A DNA stretch of 64,000 nt from Lyophyllum atratum (GCA_014905825.1 JACGCN010000021.1:248001-312000); one strand, 5' to 3'; counted from the first letter of the stretch, positions 1 through 12,255 are shown. Program-made: numbers and translations. The notes: a model not told the origin generated them from the letters alone.

Positions 1-683
1 ACGATCATGAGCTTGGCTTTGGTTTGCTCCAACTGGTATAAGAGTTCATTATTGGAGAAGTCGGGATTCGCGCCCCTGTGTATGGAAAAGCCATCCGTGA
101 GTTCGTGAACTGGATGGCAATGAGATGCATGTTTAGACGAACGATATCACCCCTCCAAGCTGATGGACGGCCCAAATGGCGACTGGATAGTCTGCAGATA
201 CGCAGTGTTCAGCAGCGCCGAAGCTTGTACAGACCCAACGACAAGAGACTCTCACCAACGTGATTCCGGCTGAAGATGAGCACTTCATGCCCTGCTCAGC
301 CTTGCCTCAACATGCTTGATGCGGGGCTTGACCTACCAACTTCATCCTCGGCTGCTCGAAAAGATGTGCGTAAGGATTACTAGACGCTGTTGCAGACGGA
401 ATGAGGCATTACCGATCCCGAAATTGGATCTCAAACCGTTGGCGAGTCCAAACGTACGTTGACGGAGCTAAAAACCACTAGTGTTTGAGAAGGTTGGCGG
501 ACCAAGTTGTGGGAAACTGACTTCAGCTTCCCCTACAGCTCGTCCGGTCTCATCCTCAATAAGCCATGGTATCTTCGAGCCCCTGGTTGGCCGACATTCG
601 TGCACGCAATCGAATATGAATTGCGGTATAGTAAGGTGATCCGGGATGTTTGGGAGCGGCGCGGATGGCGAATACACATCCAT
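1..683 (-). CDS. Acyl-CoA ligase (4-coumarate-CoA ligase-like), 5' part; runs off left edge
   Basis: First exons of an adenylate-forming enzyme that would activate a carboxylic acid as acyl-AMP and pass it to CoA. The start at 683 (MDVYSPSAPLPNIPDHLTI) is chosen because the family begins with this 'Y.PS.PLP.IPD.LT..QF' pattern; an in-frame upstream Met at 776 is less likely. Exon 1 ends near 514 after PWLIEDETGRAVGEAE at a GTCAGT donor. A later exon at the left edge reads NPDFSNNELLYQLEQTKAK, the conserved segment about 100 residues into these proteins. The AMP-binding core and C-terminal domain lie outside the window. It is a tandem paralogue of the gene just upstream. Family assignment is by recognition; the substrate is unknown. 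Confidence 0.7.
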
Positions 684-1178
684 CCTAGTAAGAGGAAGGC
701 CTGGGGGGTAGACCCGGGGAGCCTGGTTGGTGTTGAAACTGTGTATTGGGATACTTCCATCGGACCGTGATGCCAAAGCTATGGTCAGGTGTGCACAACG
801 TGCCTAGATCCTAAGCGAACGGCGCGATTTTACTATATCAGGTAAGTATGTACGCGATCAATTCGCATCACCTTGACGATTGAACGAGGGAGAACACATT
901 TACCATAAGCTTAAACGCAGCAGAATTAAGAGATTCAATCTTATCTTCCACGCAAAACAACGCACTCAGAATCCGAAGTGAGGTCTACGATGGGCAGGTT
1001 GGGATGACTAGCAAGCCAAATTTCAAGGTTGGTTCTCTTCAAGCCTTGGTCCGAAGAAGTTGATGGTCGGTGACTCGGTGGTGATATCAAAAATCAATAC
1101 AGGTGACAGCAGTTTCTCAGAGAAAAACAATAAACGCATGCAAAGGTATAGAAATCGCACGCTGGCATAAACCCTGGC
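684..1178. other. Intergenic region between the two acyl-CoA ligases
   Basis: About 500 bp between the stop of the upstream ligase and the start of the downstream one, so it must hold the terminator of the first and the promoter of the second. I see no convincing TATA box or coding exon. Confidence 0.4.
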
Positions 1179-3986
1179 TCATAGTCTGGCCCGACATCTT
1201 CCTTGACTTGTTGCAAGAAGCTCTTTCGCTCTGTCACGCAGCAGGCGACGAAGTAATTTGCCGCTACCATTTTTCTGTCAAGAGGTCAATCCTTTGTCAA
1301 GTGATGACGGTAGCGGCAATAATTACAGGTATTTGTTTAATGACTTGGACCCCTCCTTTGAGTTGCTTGTAGCTGATTTTCCGATCTGCAACGTGCTACA
1401 GATCCGGTTACACGTTGACTTCTGCAAGACTATAAGAACTGGTGCAACTGACCTTCATGATGCTACACTTGATCTCGTAGTCAGCCTCAGGACTAGAGGT
1501 AGCTCGATGTTGTGCATCGGGAGTCAGAACCACATAAGCTAGCGGCAGCTCCCCGTTGTACGCGTCAGGCACACCTACTACACAACAGTCTAAGACATCG
1601 GGATGGGACAGAAGACAACCTTCCAACTCCGCCGGCGCAACCGGGAATCCCTTGACTTTCATAAGTTCCTACGTGCATATTTTAGCATTGAGCGAGGACA
1701 CTCCGAGACGATAGTTTACCTTGAGCCGGTCGATAACGAAAATTTCGTTAGCCTCGGAAATTGACACTTGGTCGCCAGTGTGAATCCATCTTTTCGAACA
1801 TCAATGGCGCTAGTATACTCGTCTATTGAAGACTTGCCCGTCAATAAAAGTGTCATTTGCCCTGTTAAGAGTGATCAGAAACAGGAAAATCGAGGCAAAA
1901 TCCACGTACGCCTCGTCATTGTTCAAATAACCAAGGGCCGCAGCAGGTCCTTTGACGACTAGCTCTCCCTGTTCACCATGCTTAGCCAAGGAACCATCCG
2001 CTTTGATAACTCGGGCTTGGACACCGGGCAGAAGCCTACCACCGCCTGTCGTACATGTTCAACGTGTGGACCACTGCCTTTGGAGAAATTGAATAAGCCA
2101 TACTTCCTAGGGGCCCTCGTTTCTGTATTCCCGCAATCATCGCCAAGGTCGTCGTCATTTCAGTCAGACCTGTTATCAAACCAAATCAGTGGTCAAGGCC
2201 GAAACATCGAACACATTCGTCGCACCATATGCCTGGCCGATTTGGGCATCTGGGAACAAATCGTACAACTGGAATTGCACTTCACTTGCGACAGGAGCGG
2301 CACCTACGACGCGTTAGTTGTTTCGATGCCTAAAGGCGTGGGACTGACCTATAATCAAGTGTCTGACGGAGCTGAGATCGTGATTCCTGACTGCAGGATG
2401 CTTTGACAGGCTGTCAGAAAATGTGTGCTGGTCCATCATGATCGGGGACCCAGACATACCTTGCACAAATCCACGGCCAATGGAGGGACAAGCCTGATGC
2501 TGGGGTTCAAAACATCTCCCACAGGAAGGCTCGACGTACACGTACACCAGATGAGTGATACGGTAGCGCACGATGCTCTCAAGCATGTCGAGGAAGTTGT
2601 ACTTCTCAACAACGACTACAGACATCTATTGCAAATCTAGTCAGGTATTCGTAGGACCAATCATCTCAGCTGATCTCACCGCAGAGAATAACGAAAAGTG
2701 CAGCTAAAGCAGGTTGGACGGAGAACGAGCATAAAGGTCGGAGGCGACGTACATTGATAACGAGACCGGCCACGTCTTACAGACGGGGTGAATAATGCCT
2801 CCACTTGCTGACATGCGTATGCGTACGTACGGTAGAAAGGTAAAACTATTTAAAGAGAACGATATTAGAGGTTATTCGTCAGGTCTGAGGAAACAGCGGT
2901 CACCTCCAAGGGCCACGCCTCCTGGCCGATATCCCCGGTTTCCTCGAGAAGAATGTACTTCATCCACCTGATTGTGAGCGGCCATCTGAATGATATTGGC
3001 AATGAGAGAATGGTGCGGTATTGCCACTGCCTATATTGTCATTCTGTCAAACAAACCATACACGTCAAGACGGCGTAGCCGTAAGAACTTACCTTGGGCT
3101 TGCCCGTCGTCCCTGAAGACCAAGAAAGCAAGGCGACTTTCCTTTTGCCTTCTCCCGGATCAAGAATGCACTCTTGGAATTCGAGACTTTGTTTGAGCCC
3201 AGCCTGTATCAAACCATGCACGTTCGGTATCCTCGGCTCGTTGTGGTTCAGCTGATCTATCAGGATGACACGGTCTGAAGGAAGGCCAGCAAGACGGGCA
3301 GCGGAAAGGACGGTGACGATATTACTAGAATGTCCGACAGCGAATGTCACTTTTGCCGTTCTCAGCTGATGGCCAAGCTCCCCCATCGTGAACTGCGGGT
3401 TTGAGCAGCTGGGCTTGGGTCAGCGATAAAAAACGCTTGGTGTGAGAGAGCGGCGGTACCTTACGATTCCTCCGAGCATCAGCACAGCCCAAAGGACTGT
3501 CGAATATTCTGAGGAAAGAACGAGTTAGCTCAAGATCACCGAAGGTGATCGCAGGACGAGATACCTATGTGATTGGGGCTTGAGAGCATGACTGGAGGAT
3601 GGGAGTTCAATTACGAGCAGACTATAGCTATCAAACAACGTACCAACATCGTTTTCGCCTGGTGATGAGTTAACAGGAGTTAACACTGAGAAGATGAACT
3701 CGCAATTAGATGAACATACCAATGCTGTATGTAGAGTGTAGTACACTTGCCAGCGCGCGCGTATTATTCTTTACCTGGGATGGAGTCAATTAAGAAGCAG
3801 AAAAACCACCGGGTCGGATTTCACCTCTTCAAAAGAAAATTTCCGGCCGGTGTTGTCCTCAATGAGATAGGGTACTTCCCTACGCGCCGGTTTTAACGGG
3901 TGCTGATATTCCAGCATGAACTGTGTCAGGGTAATATCATCCGGAATGTGAGGCAAAATGCTGGACTGTGGGTAGATTTCCTTCAT
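1179..3986 (-). CDS. Acyl-CoA ligase (4-coumarate-CoA ligase-like), multi-exon
   Basis: ANL-superfamily acyl-CoA ligase, reconstructed through many short introns. In order: N-terminal IPDDITLTQFMLEYQ and PYLIEDNTGR (exon 1, start 3986); the P-loop SSGTTGKPK (about 3100); KYNFLDMLESIVRYRITHL; KHPAVRNHDLSSVRHLIIG joined to GAAPVASEVQFQLYDLF; GQAYG joined to LTEMTTTLAM; GELVVKGPAAALGYL; DGWIHTGDQ; the hinge and C-terminal lysine region VIDRLKELMKVKGFPVAPAE; GVPDAYNGELPLAYVVL; and the final KNGSGKLLRRLLRDRAKELL, with stop at 1179-1181. Every canonical A-motif I looked for is present and no stop falls in the joined exons, so the gene looks intact. One intron (1790-1837) begins GC rather than GT. 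Expected products are acyl-AMP then acyl-CoA; such fungal paralogues are often peroxisomal, but I see no clear PTS1. Confidence 0.78.
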
Positions 3987-4596
3987 CGAATTCGTCTCGA
4001 GGAAGCAGAGGGTGTGGCTGGGAAGGAAGCGGGGGTTGCAGCTAACAGACGACCTATTCGCGTGGGAGGACAGTTTATATTGCATAGGTTCATGTCTCTA
4101 AATGGGGGAGCTTGGGAGTCTAAAATTGACGACAGATAGCAATAGGTTGACACTTCTTTTTCCTTTGTACACGAAGTCAAGGATCTCAGGAGCCATCACC
4201 TCTGAGTTTCTGTTGCGTCCCCGATCCGATTGGACCGCTTTGGGCGCCTCTGCCCTGAAAGGGCTGAGCAGTTTGTGATGGATGATATACAAGATCTCCC
4301 GAGCGTAAGCTGTCGACGAGTGGCCGTCGGATACGAGAGATGTTGATCGAGCAAGTGACGCAGAAGGGGCAAGGGGATGAACACCGGACGATAGAGGTGA
4401 CCGGACGTCAGATAAGTGGCCGGTCCGGTGACCTTGCGCAGATCACAGAATACCCGGTTGCTGGACAAAAATACCATCCAGAACCGTAGGAACCGTTGAC
4501 GGCCGCCGTTGTCGAATTGGAAGGTGACGCGGGTAGGATCACAAGACCTTCGAAGAATAAGTTGCGCTGCCATCTAGCCGACTCTCGTTTGCACTC
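3987..4596. other. Intergenic region, ligase promoter and PEX8 3' flank
   Basis: About 600 bp. It contains a 126-codon minus-strand open frame (4196-4573) with no recognisable domain that I take as chance. Nothing else is supported. Confidence 0.35.
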
Positions 4597-7500
4597 TCAT
4601 AAACGAGGTACTAGGTCCGAGTGTGGTTCGCTCTCGGTAAGGCTATCTTTCCCCTTCGCCCCAGCAGCAGTCGTAATCGTAGCGTCATCGCCTCGTGCGA
4701 AGCTAGCCCGATGCGCATACCACCACCTCATCGCAGCCTCTTTCTCGCGGTCACCGACCCTTTCCAATATCTCAGCGAACAACGCATCCACTAATTCCTT
4801 CCTTCTCCTCTCTTCTTCCACATCATCTCCCACCCTACCAACGCCGCTATCAGATTGAGTGCCTTTCGTAATGATGCTTCGAATCTCCTCTAATGCGCGA
4901 ATCATGAGTGGCAGGGGAAGCGAGGGAACGGTCGAAATTAAGGTCAGGTGGAGACGATGCAAGCGCTCCCTGGAATCGGTGCTGACGGAATCCTCCTTTC
5001 TGCCCTCTGCAGATAGTTCCCGGATCGTATCAAGTATCAGGGTGATACAATACCACCCAAGCAGTTGACCTTCCTCAGGGTTCGATGCGGCTGAACCAGA
5101 AGAACAAGCGCTCCTAACAAGCGCAGCATATGCGAGCCGCAGCTGTGCCGTGCTCAGCCTTCCTTCTTGAGAATTCTATAAAGAAGAAAGAGAAGGAGCG
5201 TAAGCGTGCCGGTAATTCAGATATGTATCAGCGCCGGCAAGGTGTTTTAAGCGAAAAAAGGGATATTAAAGAGACCCTGACGCGAACAATGTAGCAGGAA
5301 GCGCGAGATGATCCCAAGGTCGGGGAAACTCTGGGGAAACGCCGCAGAGCGTGTAGAAGACTATACGCATGTATGGTGACAGAAGAGTGGCAAGCTTACC
5401 TCTATCAAGCATTGGGCATAGTACGGGACCAACCGATGCACAAATCCGGTGAACCCCAGCGCCTCGGTGGAACTAGAGCTCCCCTTCGCGGTGACTTCCT
5501 CTGGCTCCCGGCTTTCATCTCCCGTCTCCCGTGCTACTTGCCGACGATCAGCACTTGCCGGCAATCCAAGTTGCAGCAGATGACCGGGCTGGTCCTGTTG
5601 CGCGTGGGACGCAAAGATAGAGAGGACAACAGAGTGCGCGGACTCGTATGTCTCACGGTGGGACGGGTCTGAGAGGTGGCTAGGTGTGAATGGAGTCAGC
5701 GTGGGGTTACGAATATCCGGAGATAGGGAATGTGAGGGTTATCCGAAAAGGGAGGGTTGGGTATGAAGGTAGAAGACCCTATGTCGCCGCATGCACATCA
5801 CAACAGAAAGATCGTTAGAAAGATGACCCAGGGTTCCAGCCCCGAAGGGGGAAATCCGACGAGCATGGAAAATGACATACGAGCATCGAAGTGAGCTCCC
5901 AACGCCTACGATTGCATGGGAGCAAAAGGTATGACGAGAAACGGGAAAGAAACATTAAGACCCATGAATAGGCAGATCCGTGTCAAATGCCAAAGAAAAG
6001 AAGGCCCACAGAAGGGGTAAAGAAAGCGTGGGTAGAAACGTTGGATTTGATTGTCAACCATGACGATGTAGCGCAACATCCAACATATCGCACGATAGGT
6101 CAGGTCAAGCAACGAGGCAGCCGAAGCCGAACGGAAAAAGGAAAAGGCAAGAAGAGACAACAGACAAACTGTCAGCCACGATGACCTAGCGCAACATCCA
6201 ACATATCGCATGATAGTCAAATCAAGCACCAAAGCAGTCGAAGCCAAACGAAAAAAGGGAAAAACGGAAAAACAGCCAACACCCAAGCCCATCCACCCAC
6301 AACAGCGGCTCCGACGAAGCCGGGATACAAGAAGTCAACAAGAAGGCGGTACTCACGGAACGCAGAGCCCCCATACACAATCCCTCAGACACGCCACTCC
6401 AAGTAAAGGCACAAGCTGTTCAATACACGCAAGTGTATACGCCGTTTTCGCTTCTTCAAACGCACCCGCGCCACTCCCAAGCCTTCCAGGGAAAACTGTA
6501 TAGAAGGAGCAGCGTCAGAACCCACAAGCTCCTGCTCCGGGACCATAACCAAACAACGTACCGACGCCCAAGTCAGCTACCAGCTCCCTTACGAACTGTT
6601 CACAGTGGCTCCCCCCTACCCCTACTACCCCCGTATCCCCGCTCGGGGGGCATTTGAAAGAGAGAATGTCGAGGGCGAGATAGAATACTTTGCGTAGTTC
6701 GACGAATCCTGGGTCGTCGCTGGTTGCAGTGGCTGTGACGCCGCCGAATTGGGAGACGACGAATGAGATGTGCGAGAGCGTTTTTAGAGTTGACTCTGCG
6801 AGTGATTGGGGAGCTGTTGTGGGTGGGGAGTGGGCTGGGGGTCGAGCATACACGACGGCGCCTAGGACACCGTCGGACACCATGACCACGGTAAAGAGGA
6901 AGGTTTTGAGCAACAACCAGGTAGACTTGAATAGGTCCCTCGTGTCTGGGGCTATAATAAACTCGTATCAGTGTTGGGAACGCCAGAGTAGACTGAGATG
7001 CACTGCACCGATTTCTGTCTCGCTTTCTGTGGTTGCGAGTTTACTTCCTCTGTAGTCTCTTTCGATTCGACTCGCAATATCTTGGAAGGTTTGGAGAGTG
7101 TCATGGGCGTCCTGAAAACCGGCTCCTCTTGGCGAGTCGACCAAGAGTTCAAGGACTAATGCTGTCAACTTGGCTATCCCAGCCATTGAGTGCATGGTCG
7201 GCGAAGTGGACATCCGTTGCACTGTTTGCGCATACGGGGAGTCGGGCTAAGAACAATACCAGGTAAGTTTCTAAACGGGACTTGGAGATTGTAGGCCGTA
7301 CTGAGACATGAAATGGCCCAGGCGTGGACGATTCTGGGATTGAGTTCAGGAAATTTCCGTGCTGGAATGCGGAGGCGATAGTCGAGGTTAGGAAATTAGC
7401 GAGAAGTGATAATGGGAGTGCGTTGAGTTTGGATTTGGGGATGAGGGGTAAGGATTGGGAGGCCAAGATTAGAGTTAACGAGAGCAGGGTTTCTATGGAG

Positions 7501-8069
7501 AAGAGCCTTGAGATGTCGTTCGATATGTCAGAAGGAAACGTACCATCCAGGTGTGGCCGAAACTCTTTCTCCCAGTCACCGGTGTCAATGCTGTAGTCGT
7601 CCATGACTTCAGCCAACGCGATGATAACTTCGTCTTCCACTCGTTCCTTGTCCGCATCGATATTCTGCAGTCCGTTAAGGCCCAGCAGAAGCCCGACGCA
7701 GCACGCTAGCCTTATGACTGCCCGGCCACCTTGCAGTCCCCTAAGCACATCCCTGACCCACCCCCTAACCCCTCCCTCCACACCCTTGGAGAAGACAGCC
7801 CTTGAGAAACTCCATCCTTCTTCCGCGTTCTTCACGAGTGCCTGATACTTGAGCTGGACGGCATGTCGGAAAGCGGTTACGAGCCCTTGCAATCTGTCGT
7901 TCGTTGGGGGGTATTCAAGGAAATAGGGAGAAGATATTGCAGCTGCCGCTAGTGGGGTTGGTGTTGGCTGATCCACGGCAAGGTGGTGAGCGAGTGCTGC
8001 GATTAGTGTCTCCTGAGGGACATTGGGATTCGGGTTTTGGAGATTGGTCAGAAGCAGGGTAGTCGACAT
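4597..8069 (-). CDS. PEX8: Probable peroxin PEX8 (peroxisomal matrix-protein import)
   Basis: Large helical protein encoded by at least six exons. The assignment rests on the order of motifs that I recall from fungal PEX8: FRHAVQLKYQALVKNAEEGW and GVEGGVRGWVRDVLRGLQGG near the N terminus; DLFKSTWLLLKTFLFTVVMV; TAYTLACIEQLVPLLGVACL; VPHLSDPSHRETYESAHSVV; GFVHRLVPYYAQCLIE; LSTAQLRLAYAALVRSA; ERLHRLHLTLISTVPSLPLP; ELVDALFAEILERVGDREKE then MRWWYAHR near the end. PEX8 works on the lumenal side of the peroxisome membrane, linking docking and RING-finger complexes. The chain ends -VPRL; P-R-L would be at best a weak PTS1, where other PEX8 proteins end in a good one. Exon 1 ends near 7240 and its exact splice there is unresolved. 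One intron (5680-6355) is far longer than the others. Confidence 0.6.
5680..6355 (-). other. 676-nt intron of the PEX8-like gene
   Basis: Donor GTGAGTACC at 6355 and acceptor CACCTAG at 5680 join the coding phases exactly (…GLCVP then HLSDPSHRE…). Other introns in the window are mostly 48-65 nt. The intron holds a tandem duplication with a 118-bp period. Confidence 0.75.
6053..6268. repeat. Tandem duplication, 118-bp period, inside PEX8 intron
   Basis: The core GCGCAACATCCAACATATCG occurs at 6071 and again at 6189. Similarity continues on both sides for roughly 85-95 bp with about 15-20% divergence, for example CCGAAGCCGAACG against TCGAAGCCAAACG. Confidence 0.85.
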
Positions 8070-9011
8070 CGCAGAAGGTTCTCGCTCAAAATGGTTTGCG
8101 AAATTTAGAAGCTAGTAAAGAGATGCTAGTGAATTTGGGTTCTCGTAAACGTCTGAACGAAGTGACCCTACGTATAAGGCTGGTTCAATATTTTGTCGTC
8201 AATGCACTTCGTTCAAAGTTATGGTCGTTGTGATGAGCTGGTTAGCGGTATTTGCACGGGCTGTGGAGGAGAAGTGAATGGGTATTGTAAACTCGTAGCA
8301 AGTCGAAGAATGTTAACCAGAGCAGAAGAAACTTCAAACCGGGGAAGTGGCCAAGTCGCCCGTTAGAAACACGTGCTTTTGGCAAGCGCGACGCGCCAGA
8401 CACTGAGACAAGTGGGGACCAAGTTGTGTCTCCTCCAACTGATGATGTTCTAACTGCTAGGACTACCCTAATCTGTTTCACGCCTCCGCTTGATTAGAGC
8501 GAAGGAGTTGGTGGGTACTGTTTGGACTGGCAAAACTGGGCCAGATCGTCTGAATTTTCAAGAAGGATGGGTCAAAACGTCACAAGTGGGTACTAAAGTG
8601 CCTTGTTGAACAACGCCGTGGAACAAGAAGGCTTGCGACCTGAATTCTGTACCATACACTTGGTCACAAGCAGAATGAACTGTTCAACATTTCGAAGATG
8701 ATGTTGCCCAGACGTTCGTTGCATGAAGAAAGGGGAAGGGGGCCCCAAGACCTAGTAGTAGTACGGCGTGGATACATCGCCTGCACCACATCACCCGACA
8801 CCGCCAGCCTCCAGGTTACAATAGCCGCACGTTTCAGCCTAAATTATGTGACCCCCGATGACCAATCAGCAGGTCATCCTCGTCGCCGCGACGCCCTTGA
8901 CAAAATCCCATCAAAAAGATGACCGCTCGCCATATGGATGTCATTGGGGATTCTTAGAAAAACTGTTCGCTAGACTCGTAGGAGGCGTGAATCCTCCCCG
9001 TCTTTCCTCAG
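8070..9011. other. Divergent promoter region (PEX8-like / glycoside hydrolase)
   Basis: About 940 bp between two divergently transcribed genes. Several open frames of 70-80 codons on either strand carry no domain and are left out. No clear TATA box seen. Confidence 0.4.
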
Positions 9012-10871
9012 ATGCGCCCTGTCCTAATGCATGGTAAGCTACTTGCTTCGTTCAGCGTTTCTACTCGTCTCACGATTCTTCTGAAAAGCGTCTGTTCTAG
9101 CGGTTCTGGCCTTGTTTCTCGGCTATGCCTCAGCGTTCACACTTCAAAGTTATAATCCCCCCTCCATCTACCCTCGTTCGGGGTACTTTTCCTTGACTGT
9201 CAATGGTCAGAGCGTCCCAGTAACAGGTAAGTATCACGTTTAAATCACTTGGGGTCCACCACATCAACTTTACCAACTTCCAATAGCATTCGATGGTTAT
9301 GCATATGCGCACTTCTCCTTCGGCGACGGCCCCGCCGACATCAAGATTACTTCGATCCAAAAGACTGCGATCACGTCTTTCGTCACAAGCCCTCAGAAAT
9401 GGGGCCTCAACAAGACCGCCGTCGTTTCCGGAAACACCCTTTCATTCCAACTCGACCAGCCAAAATACCTCATCGTCCGCCTTTCCGACGTCGGCGAGGT
9501 CATCATCGCCGCAGACCCCCTAGAAACGAACATCCCACCAACATCGGGCATCGACATATTCAACGTGGTCACACAATACGGGGCCGACGCCTCCGGGAAC
9601 AGCGTCACCACCGCAGCCTTTTCCAAGGCCATCTTGGCCGCCGGCTCGCGTGGCATGGGCAGCATCATATACGTCCCCCCGGGGATCTACCAAGTCGGCA
9701 ACCTCATTCTACCCACAGGCACCTCTCTGTACCTCGCCGCCGGCTCTACATTGCGCTTCACCGGCAACAGGGCGGACTACACGAACGATTGGACGAAGAC
9801 GTCGCAGGGGCTTGATGGTACGGAATGGATTAGGACAGCGTTTGGGAGCAGTGATGTGAAGATTTATGGGAGGGGGACTATTGATGCGCTGGGTGATTAT
9901 GCGCAGAAGACGGGGAAGTTTATCGCGCATGCTGTCGTACCCATTGGGACCACGAGGTTCACCTTCGATGGGCCTATTATTCGTGATGGGGGCTCGTGGA
10001 CGCTGTTGCCGACGCGGTCTAGCTATGTGACTATCGATCATGCGAAAATCCTCAACCGAATGGATTTAGGCGAGGTGAGTAGGCTATCTTCCTTTCCGTG
10101 TACCTCTCGCTGATATTTCTATCTCAGAATGATGCGATTGATGTTCAAGAATCTCAACAGTACGTGCTTTGCCTCAAGGAGGTGCCGATCGCACTGAACA
10201 TATCTTCGTAGCGTTGTCGTGCGGAACTCGATTGGCATATCCCTTGACGACTCTTTCAGCACCAAGACTTGGCCCGCGGGCGAAGGCATCACAGTAAACT
10301 ACCCCGGGAGCCCGCAAGCGCTCGTCAACGTCACCTTCACGAACAACTTGGCATGGACACATTGCTACGGCTTCAAAGTCGGGCAGGGGGTCTGGGAAGA
10401 CCAGTCACAAGTGCGCTTTGAAGGGGGTACAGTCTATGACGCTGCTGTTGGGCTGGGAGTCCATCACAAGGTATGATTCTGAATGGCGCACCAATTTGCC
10501 TCCTGGGCATCACTGATAAGATACACTCATAGTGGGGATACGCTACGGCGGCCGATATTGCGTTCACGGACACCGTGGTCGAGCACCTGCACGGGGACAA
10601 TGACGGACACCAGACTTGGCTGGCTGTGTTCGTGCAGGCGGGTACGGCGGGCATCGTTGGGCCTATCAATGGAGTCCATATCTGGGATATACATGTGCGG
10701 AATCGCGGGACGTCCGGGGCGCTTGCGCATGGGGTTGAGGGTGCGGTTGTGAGTGATGTGGTGTTGAGGAATGTTGTGTTTGATGATCTTGGGGGACGGG
10801 CTGCGACGAGTCTGGCGGAGATGGGTATTACGGATACTTCGTTCTCTTCGGGGGTTGTGGTGAAGAGTTGA
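9012..10871 (+). CDS. Secreted right-handed parallel beta-helix glycoside hydrolase (GH28-like)
   Basis: Six exons join cleanly in phase: 9012-9033, 9101-9226, 9287-10074, 10128-10159, 10212-10470 and 10533-10871, giving 521 aa. The first intron splits the signal peptide (MRPVLMH-AVLALFLGYASA). An N-terminal beta-sandwich-like region follows (SLTVNGQSVPV, AHFSFGDGPADIKI), then the helix domain from DIFNVVTQYGADASGN with YVPPGIYQVGNLILPTGTSL, KIYGRGTIDALG, NDAIDVQESQHVVVRNSIGI, SLDDSFSTKTW and WTHCYGFKVGQGVW. The NDAID/DD acids and the His-Gly motif fit an inverting GH28-type polysaccharidase, probably acting on pectin or a related polymer outside the cell. Clan-mate GH49 is an alternative because of the N-terminal sandwich. 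After the stop at 10871 another frame reads a plausible short extension, so the true C terminus could differ. Confidence 0.8.
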
Positions 10872-11606
10872 AGGGTTATGTTGAGGCGTCGTGGATAAGG
10901 AATAGGACTTCTACCATCTTGAGGGTTTCTTATGGGTATGTAATAGCTGAACTCTCCACTTATCATCCTCAGCATCGTTGCTGTGGCCTTTCGAGGCCGT
11001 TCTTTGCTACTTCATGACATGCTAGAAGTTACATGGCGCTCAAGTTTTGCGCCGTACCCCACGCCGTAGATAAAAACGCGTGCATAAACGCGTGCAGACC
11101 ACAACACGTGCCGATGTGACATAGGCGTCGACGTCAAACCTTGCTCTCGAGACTTTTCTGCCAGCTTTGACACAATCAACGTAGCTAGTAGTCAAGCGAA
11201 GCATTCCACTCCATACATCTCTATGCCGAGGCCACCAATCTCCAACGACACGCGGCTGGAGTTAGAACTTAGAAGACTAACGCCTGAAGTTTAGATGGCA
11301 TCGTATGCCACGGCCCACCTTCGAGAATCGGCGTGTATACAGTACAGCAGCTTCAGCTTGCCTTGTAAGCCTGTTTCCTAACGATGTAATCTTCTTCATA
11401 GTTAATCTGAGCTCTTCAGGGCTGAACAAGGCCACATTGCTCCTTCGTAATCTCCAACGCCGATTAGATGACTTGGCTAAACCATTGGTCCGCATCAAAA
11501 TCTCCGTATAAATAGGGTATCGCAAGTCTGTCAGCCTTAGCTTTGGTCTCTCCTTTAACTTTACCCCTGCTATCTAATAACTTTCGCTCTCGAACTCACG
11601 CTGGCC
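10872..11606. other. Intergenic region upstream of first Kre9-like gene
   Basis: No gene supported. A TATA-like box lies near the right end and is listed separately. Confidence 0.4.
11507..11514 (+). promoter_or_regulatory. TATA box TATAAATA
   Basis: Perfect TATAAATA 93 bp before the ATG at 11607, in a normal position for a highly expressed fungal gene. Confidence 0.55.
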
Positions 11607-12255
11607 ATGATGTTCAACCTACTTTTCACGTCCATTTTGCTTTCCACCACCCTTCTGAGTACGAGACTAGCCGCCGTCGATGCACTCCCCCTACCCTACC
11701 CATCCACATCCACCGATGTGCGGTATCCAGCTCGAGTTCGACGCGACGTGTACAACCCGGCGATCATGTATCCAACTCTGGGCGCGGTGTGGACGCCTGG
11801 ATCTCAGGTCACTGTTACGTGGTATGCCTGCCCCTTTCTTCGCCGCCGGCTCTCTAAAGTTAATGCATCGTAACTTCGAACAGGGATGTTAGCAGTATAC
11901 CGGCTGGGCGGAGGAATACGAAGAGCATGGTAGTCCTGGGTTGGATGGACTCGGAGAGCCCCAATGAGCATCTTGACCTCAGTTGAGCTCATCAGAATTG
12001 CCTCTTGATAACATACCAACTTTCATCACCTAGATCACCCCCTTGCACACGGCTTCCCTATAGGCCAGGCCTGCGTAACCTTCGTCGTCCCAAACGTACC
12101 GCCGCGGGATAATTACATCGTCGTCGGTGCGTTACTCAAGCTGATGTGGAGTTGGAGGCTGACACTAATTATCTTTTGATCATTCTGCAGTGTTCGGTGA
12201 TTCCGGTAATCACAGTCCGGCATTCACCATCAAAAGTATATCAACCCCCTCATGA
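11607..12255 (+). CDS. Small secreted Kre9/KNH-like domain protein (copy A)
   Basis: Four exons (11607-11821, 11884-11981, 12034-12126, 12191-12255) give 156 aa. Signal peptide MMFNLLFTSILLSTTLLST, then a propeptide-like stretch with a basic site (RVRRD), then the family pattern: PAIMYPTLGAVWTPGSQVTV, WDVSSIP, SMVVLGWM, EHLDL, HPLAHGFPIGQACVTFVVPN, RDNYIVV and VFGDSGNHSPAFTI. This matches the Ig-like N-terminal domain called Kre9/KNH or Ser-Thr-rich GPI-anchored family, extracellular and cell-wall associated. This copy has no Ser/Thr tail, so it is probably freely secreted. Intron positions match the other copies in the window. Confidence 0.82.

Noticed and set aside
4196..4573. 126-codon minus-strand ORF
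   Set aside because: No domain, no splice context, and it lies in the 3' flank of the PEX8-like gene; likely chance.
5800..5870. tRNA-like B box (GGGTTCCAGCCCC) in the long PEX8 intron
   Set aside because: One mismatch to the consensus, and no A box or cloverleaf around it.
9249..9815. 188-codon plus-strand ORF with Arg/His-rich translation
   Set aside because: Out-of-frame shadow of the glycoside hydrolase exon 3, whose correct frame is supported by splice phases and family motifs.
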